A DNA stretch of 64,000 bases from CAVVSQ01 sp963848825 (GTDB taxonomy: Bacteria; Planctomycetota; Planctomycetia; Gemmatales; Gemmataceae): contig CAWKFA010000008.1 in the NCBI GenBank assembly GCA_963848825.1, positions 124,001-188,000 of the forward strand. The letters run 5' to 3'. Within the stretch, counting starts at the first letter, position 1, and every line of letters begins with the position of its first letter. A model generated the notes under the pieces. It saw only the letters and a program-made list of their open reading frames with translations. It was not told where the DNA came from and made no database searches. Below are positions 9,963-19,290 of the stretch, one piece after another. Made by a program: the position numbers and the translations under genes.

Positions 9963-12879
9963 ATGTCGGCAGGTAGTGAGACTCTTTACCTGATCGATGC
10001 GCATTCGCTGATTTTCCAGGTGTTCCACGCACTTCCGGAAATGAGCAGCCCGTCCGGCTTGCCTACCAACGCAGTGTTCGGCTTTACCAAGGATTTGCTC
10101 TACCTGCGCAACGAGCGCAAGCCGACTTACCTCCTTTGCGTTTTCGACATGCCCGGGCCAACTTTTCGCGATGCCATCAACGCCGAGTACAAGGCCCACC
10201 GCGCACCGATGCCGGACGATTTGCAATTGCAGATCCCCCTCATTCGGCAGGTCCTCGAGGGCATGCGCATACCGGTTTTGGGGATCGAGGGCTTCGAGGC
10301 CGACGATTTGATCGCGACGCTGGCGACGCTCGGCGCCGCCCGCGGGCTGGAGGTCTCCATATGTTCCAGCGACAAGGATTTGCGGCAGCTTCTGGGCGAA
10401 CGCATCAAGATCTTCAACCTGCGTAAGCAGGAGTTTTATGACGCCACCCATCTTCTCCGCGATTGGGGCGTAACGCCGGAGCAGGTGGTCGATTTCCAGA
10501 CGCTCGTGGGGGACTCGGTCGACAATGTCAAGGGGGTCCCCGGCATTGGCCCCAAGACCGCGAGCAAGTTGCTTCAGGATTATCAGACGCTGGACAATTT
10601 GCTGGCGCGGCTCCACGAAATACCTGGCAAACGGCGCGAGGCGCTGGCGGCGTCGGCGACCATCATTCCCAACAGCCGCCAGCTCGTGAAGCTCAAAACC
10701 GATGTGCCGCTCGAAGACGCCTGGGACCAGTGGCGCCTGGGGGAATGGGACGCGCCCCGGCTTACCGAGCTCTTCCGCGGCTTTGGTTTCCATCGCTTCA
10801 CGAAACTGGTAAGCGGCGAGGGGCCCGAACCCAACGTTCCGGCCCAGGCACCTCCGCGCAAGGAGGTCAGCGATGTCACCCGGCCAGCTAGTACGCCTGG
10901 GCCAAACGGCGAGATTCAGGGAGATCTGTTCGCCGGCGCGGAAGAGGGCCCGGTCTCCAGGGCCACCCTCGCCTGGGAGGCCACCTATCACCTTGTGGAC
11001 ACGCCCGAGTTCTTTGCCAGGTTTTTGGACGAGCTAAGGAAGCAGCCCCTCTTCGCCTTCGACCTCGAAACGACCAGCCTGGAGCCGCGCCGTGCCGCCA
11101 TCGTTGGCCTGGCGTTTTGCTGGCGCGAGGCCGAAGCATGGTACTTGCCCGTGCGCGGGCCGGCCGGCGACAAGGTTCTGGAGGAACAGGACGTGCTTCA
11201 AGCGCTGCGGCCAATCTGGGAGGATGCCCGTGTCGGCAAGATGAATCAGAACATCAAGTACGACCTCCAGGTCCTCAAGCAGCATGGCATCCAGGTCGCC
11301 GGTGTTGTCGGCGATTCGATGGTGGCCGACTATCTCCTGCATGCGGGCGAGCGCAGCCACGGCATGGACGTTTTGGCCGATAAACACCTGAACCATCGGG
11401 TGATTCCCATCAGCGAATTGATCGGTAAAGGCAAGAAGCAAAAACGGATGGATCAGGTACCTTGCGCAGGTCGCGGAATATGCCGGAGAGGACGCGGACG
11501 TCGCCTGGCGCCTGTGCACAGGCTAGAGCCGCTCTTGAAAGAAATGCGGATGAAGCGGCCGGGCCCTGGTGAGCTGGCCTCCAGCTCTATTACCGTTTCC
11601 GAGGCGCTGTTCACCGAAGAGCCGGCAAGCGCGCCCCGGACGGTTTTTATCTTTATGACGACCTCGAGATACCCCTCATCGAAGTGCTGGCCGACATGGA
11701 ATTCACCGGCATTCGGCTCGACTTGCCATTGCTGAACGGCATGAGCAGGGAGATGGATAAGAGCCTGGTTGGCCTCGAAAAGGAAATTTACGAGCTGGCG
11801 GGCCGCGTTTTCAATATTGCCTCGACCAAGCAATTGCGCGACGTGCTCTTCGCGGAAAAGGGCTTCAAATCCGGCAAGAAGACGGCCATCATGGGCCATG
11901 CCAGCACCGATCAAGAGACCCTGGAGAAATTAGCGCGCGCGGGCGAGCCTTTGCCGCGCAAGCTGCTCGAGCATCGCAAGATCGCCAAGCTCAAGAGCAC
12001 CTATGTCGATGCCCTGCCCGCGCTGGTCAATGAAAAGACCGGCCGCGTCCATGCTTCGTTCAACCAGACCGTGGCCTCGACGGGCCGTCTCAGCTCCAGC
12101 GCGCCGAACCTGCAAAACATTCCCATTCGCACGGAACAGGGGGGGCAGATACGGCAAGCCTTTCTGCCAGAGGCGGGCTGGGACCTCTGTGCGGCCGATT
12201 ATTCGCAGATCGAGCTGCGCCTGCTCGCCCATTACTGTGGCGACGAAGCGCTGCTGCGGGCTTTCGCCGAGGACCGCGACATTCATTCCCAGGTGGCCGC
12301 GCAGGTCTTCAGTGTCGCGGAAAGCGCCGTTACCAGTGAAATGAGGCGCATGGCCAAAACCATCAACTTCGGCGTTATTTACGGCATTCGCGCCTATGGG
12401 CTGGCCGACCGTCTGGAAATAAGCAAGGAGGAGGCGGCCGCGTTCATCGATGCCTATTTCGCCCGCTATCCGCGCGTGCTGGCCTACCAGGAACACCTGC
12501 TGGAGGAATGTCGCAAGCGCGGCTTCGTGAGCACCATTCTTGGGCGGCGGCGGGCGATTGCCGGCATACGTCCGCGCACGACTTACAAGGCACGCAACCA
12601 GCCCGAGCGCGAAGCGATCAACATGCAAATCCAGGGCTCGGCCGCCGACCTTATCAAGGTGGCCATGTTGAACATTCATCGCCGCCTGCGCCACGAGCGC
12701 CGCCAATCCCGCATGCTTATGCAGATTCACGATGAGCTGGTTTTTGAGCTGCGCCCGAGGAACGTGCCGCCATGATGTCCCTGATTCAAGAAGAAATGAC
12801 CAGGGCGCTGGCAGCGCAGCTCCAGGTGCCCTTGAAAGTCGATATCGGCGTTGGGCCCAACTGGCTGGACGCGGCCTGA
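9963..12879 (+). CDS. polA: DNA polymerase I (frameshifted)
   Basis: About 970 residues after repair. The N-terminal 5'-3' exonuclease region includes 'LYLIDAHSLIFQVFHALP', 'GFEADDLIATLA', 'SSDKDLRQLL' and the helix-hairpin-helix 'VPGIGPKTASKLL'. The 3'-5' proofreading domain keeps its acidic motifs ('FAFDLETTSLEP', 'NQNIKYDLQVLK', 'AEYAGEDAD'), so proofreading is probably active. Polymerase motifs A ('ADYSQIELRLLAHY'), B ('RRMAKTINFGVIYG') and C ('MQIHDELVFEL') are present. The frame changes near 11455, 11520, 11600 and 12750. The natural C-terminus 'VGPNWLDAA' ends at 12879. The start at 9963 has GGAAG upstream. It is followed by coaE and rho in the same direction. Since polA is normally needed, the breaks are probably sequence errors. 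Confidence 0.92.
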
Positions 12880-12931
12880 TCTTTCTCGAATAGAAATGGA
12901 ATTAGGCGCCCCTTGCGCGAGGCGAAAGAGT

Positions 12932-13528
12932 ATGATGATCGTCGGAATTGTCGGCGGCATCGGCAGCGGCAAAAGCCTGGTGGCAAGCGCATTGGTCGAA
13001 AGGGGCGGGGTTTTGATCGCGGCCGACGCACTTGGTCATGAGGCCTTGTGCCAGCCGGACATCAAGGAACGGGTGGTTGACCGGTTTGGCAAGTCGATTC
13101 TGGACGCACAGGGACAAATCCAGCGGCGCGTCCTGGGGCGGCTGGTGTTCGCGGACGCGAAAGAGCTGCGGGCGCTCGAGGAGCTGGTGTTTCCCTGGAT
13201 CGGCCAGCGCATCATCGAAGAGATTGCCAGGGCAAGGCAGGGTGCCAGCGCCCGCATGATCGTGCTCGATGCGGCGATTATGATGGAGGCCGGCTGGGAC
13301 AAGAATTGCGATCGGGTGATTTTCGTCGATGCTTCCGAGGAGGTGCGTCGGCGCCGCTTGCTCGACAAACGGGGGTGGAGCGCCCGTGAAGTGCTGGAGC
13401 GGGAGGCTTCGCAGTTGCCGGTGGCCGAGAAGCGGCGGCGTGCCGATGCGATCGTCGAAAATATGGGCACGCCCGCCATGTTGGCGGAGCAGATTGACCG
13501 GTTGCTGCGTGAATGGAAAATCGTGTAG
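12932..13528 (+). CDS. coaE: Dephospho-CoA kinase
   Basis: 198 residues and intact. It performs the last step of coenzyme A synthesis, phosphorylating the 3'-hydroxyl of dephospho-CoA with ATP in the cytosol. The P-loop 'GIVGGIGSGKS' is at residues 5-15. 'ADALGHEAL' follows, and the lid region contains 'VFVDASEEVRRRRLLDKRGWS' split across strand and helix. The length is typical of the family. The start at 12932 was preferred over upstream in-frame codons because it places the P-loop strand at the N-terminus and has GAGGCGAAAGAG just before it. It lies 52 bases after polA and 57 bases before rho, so the three are probably co-transcribed. Confidence 0.93.
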   Translation: MMIVGIVGGIGSGKSLVASALVERGGVLIAADALGHEALCQPDIKERVVDRFGKSILDAQGQIQRRVLGRLVFADAKELRALEELVFPWIGQRIIEEIARARQGASARMIVLDAAIMMEAGWDKNCDRVIFVDASEEVRRRRLLDKRGWSAREVLEREASQLPVAEKRRRADAIVENMGTPAMLAEQIDRLLREWKIV

Positions 13529-13585
13529 CGGTTCGAAGGACGGCTCGAGGGCGTGAGCCCCGGCGCTTGGAGGAGATCCCACACC

Positions 13586-15049
13586 ATGCCTGAAGCTAAA
13601 GATCGTCGTGAAAACCACGCCGTCGAAGTGGAACCCACGGACCGCAACACCACCGTGCGCGTGGCAGCCCCGCCTACCGATGGAGCGGCGGTCCGGCCCG
13701 CCCCCGCGCCGCCGCACCCGGAGGAACGCTTCGGCGGCGGCTTTGACGAGGAAACCAACAACCGTTACGAAGAGATCAAACGCGGCACCACGCATATTTC
13801 CGAGCTCCAGCAGATGACCATGCCGCAGCTCCTCAAGACCGCCAAGGATGAAAACCTCAACGAATATTCAGGCCTCAAGAAACAGGACCTGATCTTCAAA
13901 ATCTTGAAGGAGCGGGTCAAGCAGAACGGCCTCATGTTCGGCGAAGGGACGCTCGAAGTTTTGCCCGACGGTTTCGGGTTCTTGCGCAGCCCCGATTACA
14001 ATTACTTTCCCTGTCCGGACGATATATACATCTCCCCAAGTCAAATACGCCGCTTCGGGCTGCGCACGGGCAGCGTCGTGTCCGGCCAGATTCGGCCGCC
14101 GAAGGAAAACGAGCGTTATTTCGCCCTGTTGCGCGTCGAGGCGATCAACTACAGCGACCCGGACATGCTCACGCAAAAAGTCGTCTTTGACGATTTGACG
14201 CCGCTGCACCCCAATCAAAGGCTCTTCCTGGAAATTGATCCCTCCGAGATCAACATGCGCGTCATGGACCTGGTCGCCCCCATCGGTAAGGGGCAGCGCG
14301 GCCTGCTCGTGGCCCCGCCGCGCACCGGCAAGACCGTCCTCCTGCAAAAGATGGCCACCAGCATCCAGCGCAATCATCCCGAGTGCTATGTCATCGTGCT
14401 GCTCATCGACGAACGCCCCGAGGAAGTCACCGACATGGAGCGAACGGTCAAGGGCAGTAATTCGGAAGTCGTCAGCTCCACCTTCGATGAGCCCGCCAGC
14501 CGGCACGTTCAAGTCAGCGAAATGGTCATTGAAAAGGCCCGGCGCATGGTGGAATTCGGCCAGGACGTCGTCATCCTGCTCGACTCGATCACGCGCCTGG
14601 CACGCGCCTACAACACGGAGATTCCCCACTCCGGCAAGATCCTCTCCGGCGGCATCGACGCCAACGCGCTGCACAAGCCCAAGCGATTCTTCGGCGCCGC
14701 CCGCAACATCGAGGAGGGGGGCAGCCTCACCATCCTGGCCACCGCCCTGGTCGACACCGGCAGCCGCATGGATGAGGTGATCTTCGAGGAGTTTAAAGGC
14801 ACCGGCAACATGGAACTCCACCTGGACCGGCGCCTGGTGGATAAACGTGTCTGGCCCGCGGTGGACGTCAACGCCTCGGGCACGCGCAAGGAAGAATTGC
14901 TGCTCACTCCCGAAGAATTGCGGCGCATCTACATCCTGCGCAAAGTGCTGAGCGATATGAACCCGGTCGAAGCCATGGAACTACTCATCAACCGCATGTC
15001 CCGCACCAAGAGCAACGCGGAATTCCTCAACAGCATGAATTTGTCATAA
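13586..15049 (+). CDS. rho: Transcription termination factor Rho
   Basis: 487 residues and intact. An N-terminal extension of about 80 charged residues precedes the Rho N-domain ('MPQLLKTAKDEN', 'GLKKQDLIFKILK') and the RNA-binding cold-shock-like domain ('GEGTLEVLPDGFGFLRSPDYN'). The ATPase domain carries the P-loop 'APPRTGKTVLLQKMA', the Walker B-like 'VIVLLIDERPEEVTDM' and 'ILLDSITRLARAYN', and the Q/R-loop region 'LSGGIDANALHKPKRFFGAAR'-like sequence split by 'KIL'. Rho is a hexameric RNA helicase that ends transcription. The start at 13586 has GGAGGAG upstream; an earlier in-frame start at 13553 lacks one. A long inverted repeat follows the stop. Confidence 0.97.
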   Translation: MPEAKDRRENHAVEVEPTDRNTTVRVAAPPTDGAAVRPAPAPPHPEERFGGGFDEETNNRYEEIKRGTTHISELQQMTMPQLLKTAKDENLNEYSGLKKQDLIFKILKERVKQNGLMFGEGTLEVLPDGFGFLRSPDYNYFPCPDDIYISPSQIRRFGLRTGSVVSGQIRPPKENERYFALLRVEAINYSDPDMLTQKVVFDDLTPLHPNQRLFLEIDPSEINMRVMDLVAPIGKGQRGLLVAPPRTGKTVLLQKMATSIQRNHPECYVIVLLIDERPEEVTDMERTVKGSNSEVVSSTFDEPASRHVQVSEMVIEKARRMVEFGQDVVILLDSITRLARAYNTEIPHSGKILSGGIDANALHKPKRFFGAARNIEEGGSLTILATALVDTGSRMDEVIFEEFKGTGNMELHLDRRLVDKRVWPAVDVNASGTRKEELLLTPEELRRIYILRKVLSDMNPVEAMELLINRMSRTKSNAEFLNSMNLS

Positions 15050-15076
15050 GCGAAGTTTTTACACTGCAGGTTTAAG

Positions 15077-15116
15077 AATGCAGATTGCAGATTTTTGAAA
15101 TCCTGCAATCTGCATT
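15077..15116. terminator. 14-bp perfect inverted repeat between convergent rho and hydrolase genes
   Basis: The arms 15077-15090 and 15103-15116 (AATGCAGATTGCAG and its complement) enclose a 12-base loop. It lies between two converging genes and could stop transcription both ways. There is no long T-run after it, so a classical intrinsic terminator is not certain. Confidence 0.55.
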
Positions 15117-15142
15117 GTAAATTCCAAAATTTGCCACTATGC

Positions 15143-15937
15143 CTAGATTTTCTTCAGCAACCCCGTGACACGCTCCCAGGCCTCGGTGCGGGCTTTGCGG
15201 TCTGCCGCCGTGCCGGCGGGATCTTCGCCGCCGCGCATGAAGCCATGGCCGGCGCCGGTGTATTTCACCGGCTCGTAGGTCTTGTTCAAGTCTTTCATGG
15301 CCTTGGCGGTGTCGGGAATGCCGGCGTTGATACGGGCGTCATTTTCGCCATAGAAACCGTAGACGGGACACTGGATTTTGGCCAGGGCCGCCTTGTCCGG
15401 AGCGGGACCATAGAACACAAAAGCCGCCTTGATGTCGGGTCGATCCGTCGCCATGCGAAACGTTTGGCCTCCGCCCCAGCAAAAACCCGCGACCGCCAGC
15501 TTGCCGTTCACCGCGGGTTGCTTGAGGATATAGTCGGCGGCCGCTTTGAGGTCACCCGTCACCTGCGCGGGCGGCAAGGTATAAAGCACCTTGGTGGCCT
15601 CGTCGAGGCTGGGAAAATCACTGGTCTTGCCCCCCTTCGGCCCAAGCCCCGACAGCATGTCCGGAGCAATGGCCACATAACCCGCCTCGGCAAACTGGTC
15701 GGCCGCGCTGCGTACCCAATCGGTCAGGCCCTTGTTTTCATGAATGACCAGCACCGCGGTCGCCTTGTCCTTGACCTCGGGAAAGACTACGAAGCAGTGC
15801 ACGTCCCGCGTGCCGTTTTTGACCACGACCCACTCATGATGGCGTCGTGACTTATTGAGCCGTTGCGTGGCGAAATCCTGCCCCAATGCCGGCAGCGCCA
15901 GCGCCGCCACCATCAGCACCATAACCAATCGTTTCAT
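15143..15937 (-). CDS. Exported dienelactone-hydrolase-family alpha/beta hydrolase
   Basis: 264 residues and intact. Residues 1-20 form a signal peptide ending 'ALPALGQ'. The alpha/beta-hydrolase core has the DLH-type nucleophile elbow 'VAGFCWGGGQTF' (Cys nucleophile), the Asp of 'GENDARINAG' and the His of 'TGAGHGFMRGG', giving the Cys-Asp-His triad of dienelactone hydrolases. 'VIHENKGLTDWVRSAAD' matches the oxyanion-side loop with its conserved Glu. The substrate is unknown; a carboxylic ester hydrolase acting in the periplasm is the most likely role. It converges on rho. No partner gene is adjacent. Confidence 0.85.
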   Translation of the reverse strand: MKRLVMVLMVAALALPALGQDFATQRLNKSRRHHEWVVVKNGTRDVHCFVVFPEVKDKATAVLVIHENKGLTDWVRSAADQFAEAGYVAIAPDMLSGLGPKGGKTSDFPSLDEATKVLYTLPPAQVTGDLKAAADYILKQPAVNGKLAVAGFCWGGGQTFRMATDRPDIKAAFVFYGPAPDKAALAKIQCPVYGFYGENDARINAGIPDTAKAMKDLNKTYEPVKYTGAGHGFMRGGEDPAGTAADRKARTEAWERVTGLLKKI

Positions 15938-16347
15938 GGCCTAACCTCCACTAAGAGTTGCAAATACAGGCGTTTCGTGCCCGATCCTATTGTAGGAAGC
16001 GTGGCGAGGGCATGGGGCGCGCGGTGGGTGCAGAAGGAAGATTCCGAGCTCGCGCCCCTCGCTGCTCACGCCCTACGTCCGGCACATTCCGCATACCTCC
16101 TCCGAATTGGGCATTTTTTGATGCGGACCGTCAGTCCCGCTTGTTGTAATGGGCAACCCGATGGCTTAAGATGGGCGTGCCCTCAAAGTCCTTGCAGACC
16201 ACCTATCTTTACGTCAGGCATTGCCTAAAGTATTGGGATGGATGAGGTTGAGCGCGACGGGCGTTCCTTCTGCCGTCTGGCGTGGACTTTAGAAGTGCGC
16301 CGTCCTTCCTCTCCACACAAAAGCAAACGGCGCACGGAGTGGGATTC
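15938..16347. other. Divergent intergenic region upstream of the chemosensory operon
   Basis: About 410 bases without a convincing gene. It holds a candidate promoter pointing into the chemosensory cluster (separate entry). Nothing else is recognised. Confidence 0.5.
16144..16172 (+). promoter_or_regulatory. Candidate promoter of the chemosensory operon
   Basis: TTGTAA (16144-16149) and TAAGAT (16167-16172) have a 17-base spacer and lie about 175 bases before the first gene. The match to consensus is moderate and no other support is available. Confidence 0.3.
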
Positions 16348-16726
16348 ATGAAGAACGTACTGGTGGTGGACGACTCGGCAACGCTGCGGCGAATGGTGAT
16401 CGTGTCGCTGGAGACCTTAGGGCAGCTTAGCTTTCGCGAGGCGGGCAACGGGCTTGAGGCCATCGAGCAGCTACGCGCTGGGTCCGACCGATTTAATCGT
16501 TTTGGACCTGAATATGCCCGACATGCATGGTTTGGAGGTCGTGAAGTTTCTGAAGGGCCAGGCCCGCTACGACAAAATTCCGGTGATCATCTTGACCACG
16601 CGCGGCGACGAAGACGCACGCAGCGCCGCCCTGGCGGCGGGGGCATCGCTCTACCTCACCAAGCCCTTCCAGCCGAACGTCCTTGCATCCCATGCGCAAC
16701 AACTATTGAACAGGAACAAGGGGTGA
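16348..16726 (+). CDS. CheY-like single-domain response regulator (frameshifted)
   Basis: About 125 residues, a lone REC domain. 'VLVVDDSATLRRMV' gives the acidic pair, 'DLIVLDLNMPDMHGLEV' the phosphorylated Asp, 'IILTTRGDED' the Thr, and 'YLTKPFQP' the Lys. The frame changes near 16475, between 'GLEAIEQLRAG' and 'PTDLIVLDL'. GGAG precedes the ATG at 16348. It is the first gene of the chemosensory cluster and is followed 7 bases later by cheA, so it is probably a phosphoacceptor of that kinase. It has no output domain. Confidence 0.85.
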
Positions 16727-16733
16727 CATCCAG

Positions 16734-18808
16734 GTGGCTGGCGGCGACCCCACGAACCCGCTCTTCGCGCAATTCATCGACGAGTATTTCGCCGAGTGCG
16801 ACGAACATCTTGTTATCGCGCGCAGCAGCTTGTTGGCTCTCGAAGGTGCCGGCACCACGGCGCCCGTGAACAGGGAGCTGCTCGACGAGCTCTTTCGCAG
16901 TTTTCATTCCATCAAGGGTTTGTCAGCCATGGTCGGCATGCAGGCTGCCGAGCAACTGGCCCATCATATGGAGAGCTATCTCAGTGCTCTTCGCAAGGAA
17001 CAGGTGCGGCCGACGAGCACAGGCTGGGAAACGTTGATCGAGGGGGTGCGAACTCTCGAAGGCGTCATTGTCGCCTGGAAAGAACATACGGAGCCCCATC
17101 CCGTCGACTCTCTGCTTCTAAAACTCGAGGGGTTGCTGCCGGCAACGAACACCTCGTCGGGTACCGCGCCAGCCGCGGGGCAGCCCGGCTCAATCAATCT
17201 AAGCCCGGAGAAAACCGCCCTTCTCACCGCGCTCGTGAGCCAGGGGCGCGGGTCTGGCGCTTTACGTTCACGCCCGCCCCGGCACTTGCCGAGCGCGGCA
17301 TCAATGTCAATTCGGTGCGCCAGCGGCTACAAGAGGCCGGCGAATTGCTGCAGGCCATACCGCACATGCTGCCCGGCGGCCAAATTGCCTTTAGTTTTCT
17401 CGTTGCCAGTATGCGACCGGAAGCTACCTTCGCGGACTGGCGGGCCGACGGGCTGACCTTTGAGCCCTTTGACCTGCCCGCGCACGAAGTGGCAGCGGCC
17501 CCTCGCGACAGCGCCATCGTTTCGTTGGGGTCGGCCACGTCGCTCATGTCCTCCAACGCCGTGCGTGTCGATCTGGGCCGCCTGGACGATTTGATGCGCA
17601 TGGTAGGAGAACTGGTGATTAGCAGGTCTCGCCTGGATGATAACCTCAAACGCCTGGAGGCCAGGGTGACGGCTTCGGAGTGGCGGCCCCTGCAGGAAAC
17701 CAATCAGGCCATCGAACGTCAGCTTCGCGACCTGCGCGAGGGCGTGATGCGTGTGCGCCTGGTGCCGGTACGTGAGATTTTTGGCCGTATGCAATTCGTC
17801 ATCCGCGATTTGACGCGGGAGCATGGCAAGAGCGTGGCGCTGACGCTAAGTGGACAGGAAACGGAGATCGACAAGCTCGTGGTCGAGCGCATGATGGACC
17901 CGCTTTTGCACCTGGTGCGCAACGCCGTCAGCCATGGCGTGGAAACCGCGGCCGAGCGCGTCGCCGCGGGCAAGCCGCCGCAAGGCACCATTGCGTTGCG
18001 CGCCAGCACCACGGGCGAAACCATCGTCATCGAAGTCGAGGATGATGGCCGGGGCATGAATGCCGAGGCCATCATCGAGCGTGCTCGGTCCGCGGGCCTG
18101 GTGGGCGCGGATGTCGCCAACGATACTTCCGTCCTGCTCGATGTGATTTGCGCGCCGGCCTTTTCCACGCGCGATCAGGCCGACCGTGCCAGCGGCCGAG
18201 GTGTCGGCATGGCTGTCGTGCGTCGGGAGGTGGAAGAGTTGGGGGGCTCGCTGGCGCTCCTCACAACGCCGGGTAAGGGCACGCGTTTCACGATCCAGCT
18301 GCCGCTCACCCTGGCCATCGCCGACGCCTTGATCGTCAGCGTCGCGGGCCAAACCTACACGGTGCCGCAAATCGCGGTCCGTGAAGTGCTGCAAGTCGAG
18401 CCGCGGGCGCTGACGCGGCTCGAAAATCACGAGATCATTCCCTACCGCAACGGCGTCTTGACGATCATGCGGCTGGCCGCTTTCTTCGGCTTGCCCGAAA
18501 CACCGGGCGCCACGCTTTATGTCCTGGTCGTGGGTGCCGGCCTTGGCGCGGTCGGTATTGCGGTCTCGCGCATCCTCGGTTTGCGTGAGATCGTGGTGCG
18601 GCCGCTTACCCATCCGCTCATTCGCGTGCCCGGCATCGCGGGGGCTACCGAATTGGGCGATGGCCGCGTCGTCTTGATTCTCGATGCCATGCAGTTGATA
18701 CGGTCCGCTCACCGCCCGGCCCGCGAACTCAAGGGGGACCGCGCCTCGACGGCACGACCCGCGTCACCTGGAGTGGTACCCAGGTTGGAGGAGGCCTCAC
18801 ATGGCTGA
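16734..18808 (+). CDS. cheA: Chemotaxis histidine kinase CheA (frameshifted)
   Basis: About 690 residues, starting with GTG. The P1 (HPt) domain has the phosphorylated His in 'LFRSFHSIKGLSAMVGM'. No clear P2 (CheY-binding) domain is seen; a 17.1-17.5-kb linker region replaces it. The P3 dimerisation helices ('RLDDLMRMVGELVISRSRLDD') and P4 kinase domain follow, with N box 'LLHLVRNAVSHGVET', G1 'EVEDDGRGMNAEA' and G2 'ASGRGVGMAVVRREVEELGG'. The P5 CheW-like domain ('VAGQTYTVPQIAVREVL') ends the protein. The frame changes near 17240. The 3' end overlaps cheW by 8 bases. This is the central kinase of the cluster, linking the receptor array to the response regulators. Confidence 0.92.
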
Positions 18809-19271
18809 GATAAAAGAGGGTTCCGAGACCTACATCCTGTTTGAACTCGTCAACACTGCCTACGGCCTGCGCAGCCAGGCCGTGCAGCAGATGGAAATGA
18901 TCGAACAGATCACGCCCGTGCCGAACGCTCCCTTTTTCGTCGAGGGGGTGGTGTTCTGCCGTGGCCAGGTTGTGCCGGTGGTCAATCTGCGCCAGCGGTT
19001 CGGTTTCGAGAAGGCCGCGCACGATATGCGGACGCGCCTGGTGGTGGTATCCAAGGATGGTCGCGGGGTCGGTCTTCTGGTGGACGCGGCTCGAGAGTTC
19101 GTGGCGATCCCCAGGGAAGCCATGCAGCCGCCGCCCGAGGCGCTGAGCGGCATTAGCGGCAAATATTTGCAGAGCATCGCCCGCCTTGGCGAGCGTCTGG
19201 TTTTGATTTTGGATATCGACGAAGTGTTGAATTTCACCGACATAACCTTGGCGGCGCCGCTCGGCGCTTAA
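18801..19271 (+). CDS. cheW: CheW coupling protein
   Basis: 156 residues and intact. It is a single CheW domain ('YILFELVNTAYGLRSQAVQQ', 'ITPVPNAPFFVEGVVFCRGQ', 'VPVVNLRQRFG', 'VGLLVDAAREFVAI'). CheW bridges chemoreceptors to CheA in the signalling array. GGAGGAGG lies just before the ATG, and the gene overlaps cheA by 8 bases, so it is in the same operon. Confidence 0.95.
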   Translation: MAEIKEGSETYILFELVNTAYGLRSQAVQQMEMIEQITPVPNAPFFVEGVVFCRGQVVPVVNLRQRFGFEKAAHDMRTRLVVVSKDGRGVGLLVDAAREFVAIPREAMQPPPEALSGISGKYLQSIARLGERLVLILDIDEVLNFTDITLAAPLGA

Positions 19272-19290
19272 GTTCTGGGAGATAGGGCCC

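Noticed and set aside
9765..10991. 408-residue open frame on the minus strand
   Set aside because: It runs antisense to polA; the polA frame has clear family motifs, and this one has none.
13868..14821. 317-residue minus-strand open frame opposite rho
   Set aside because: Shadow of rho; amino-acid pattern is the mirror of the rho codons.
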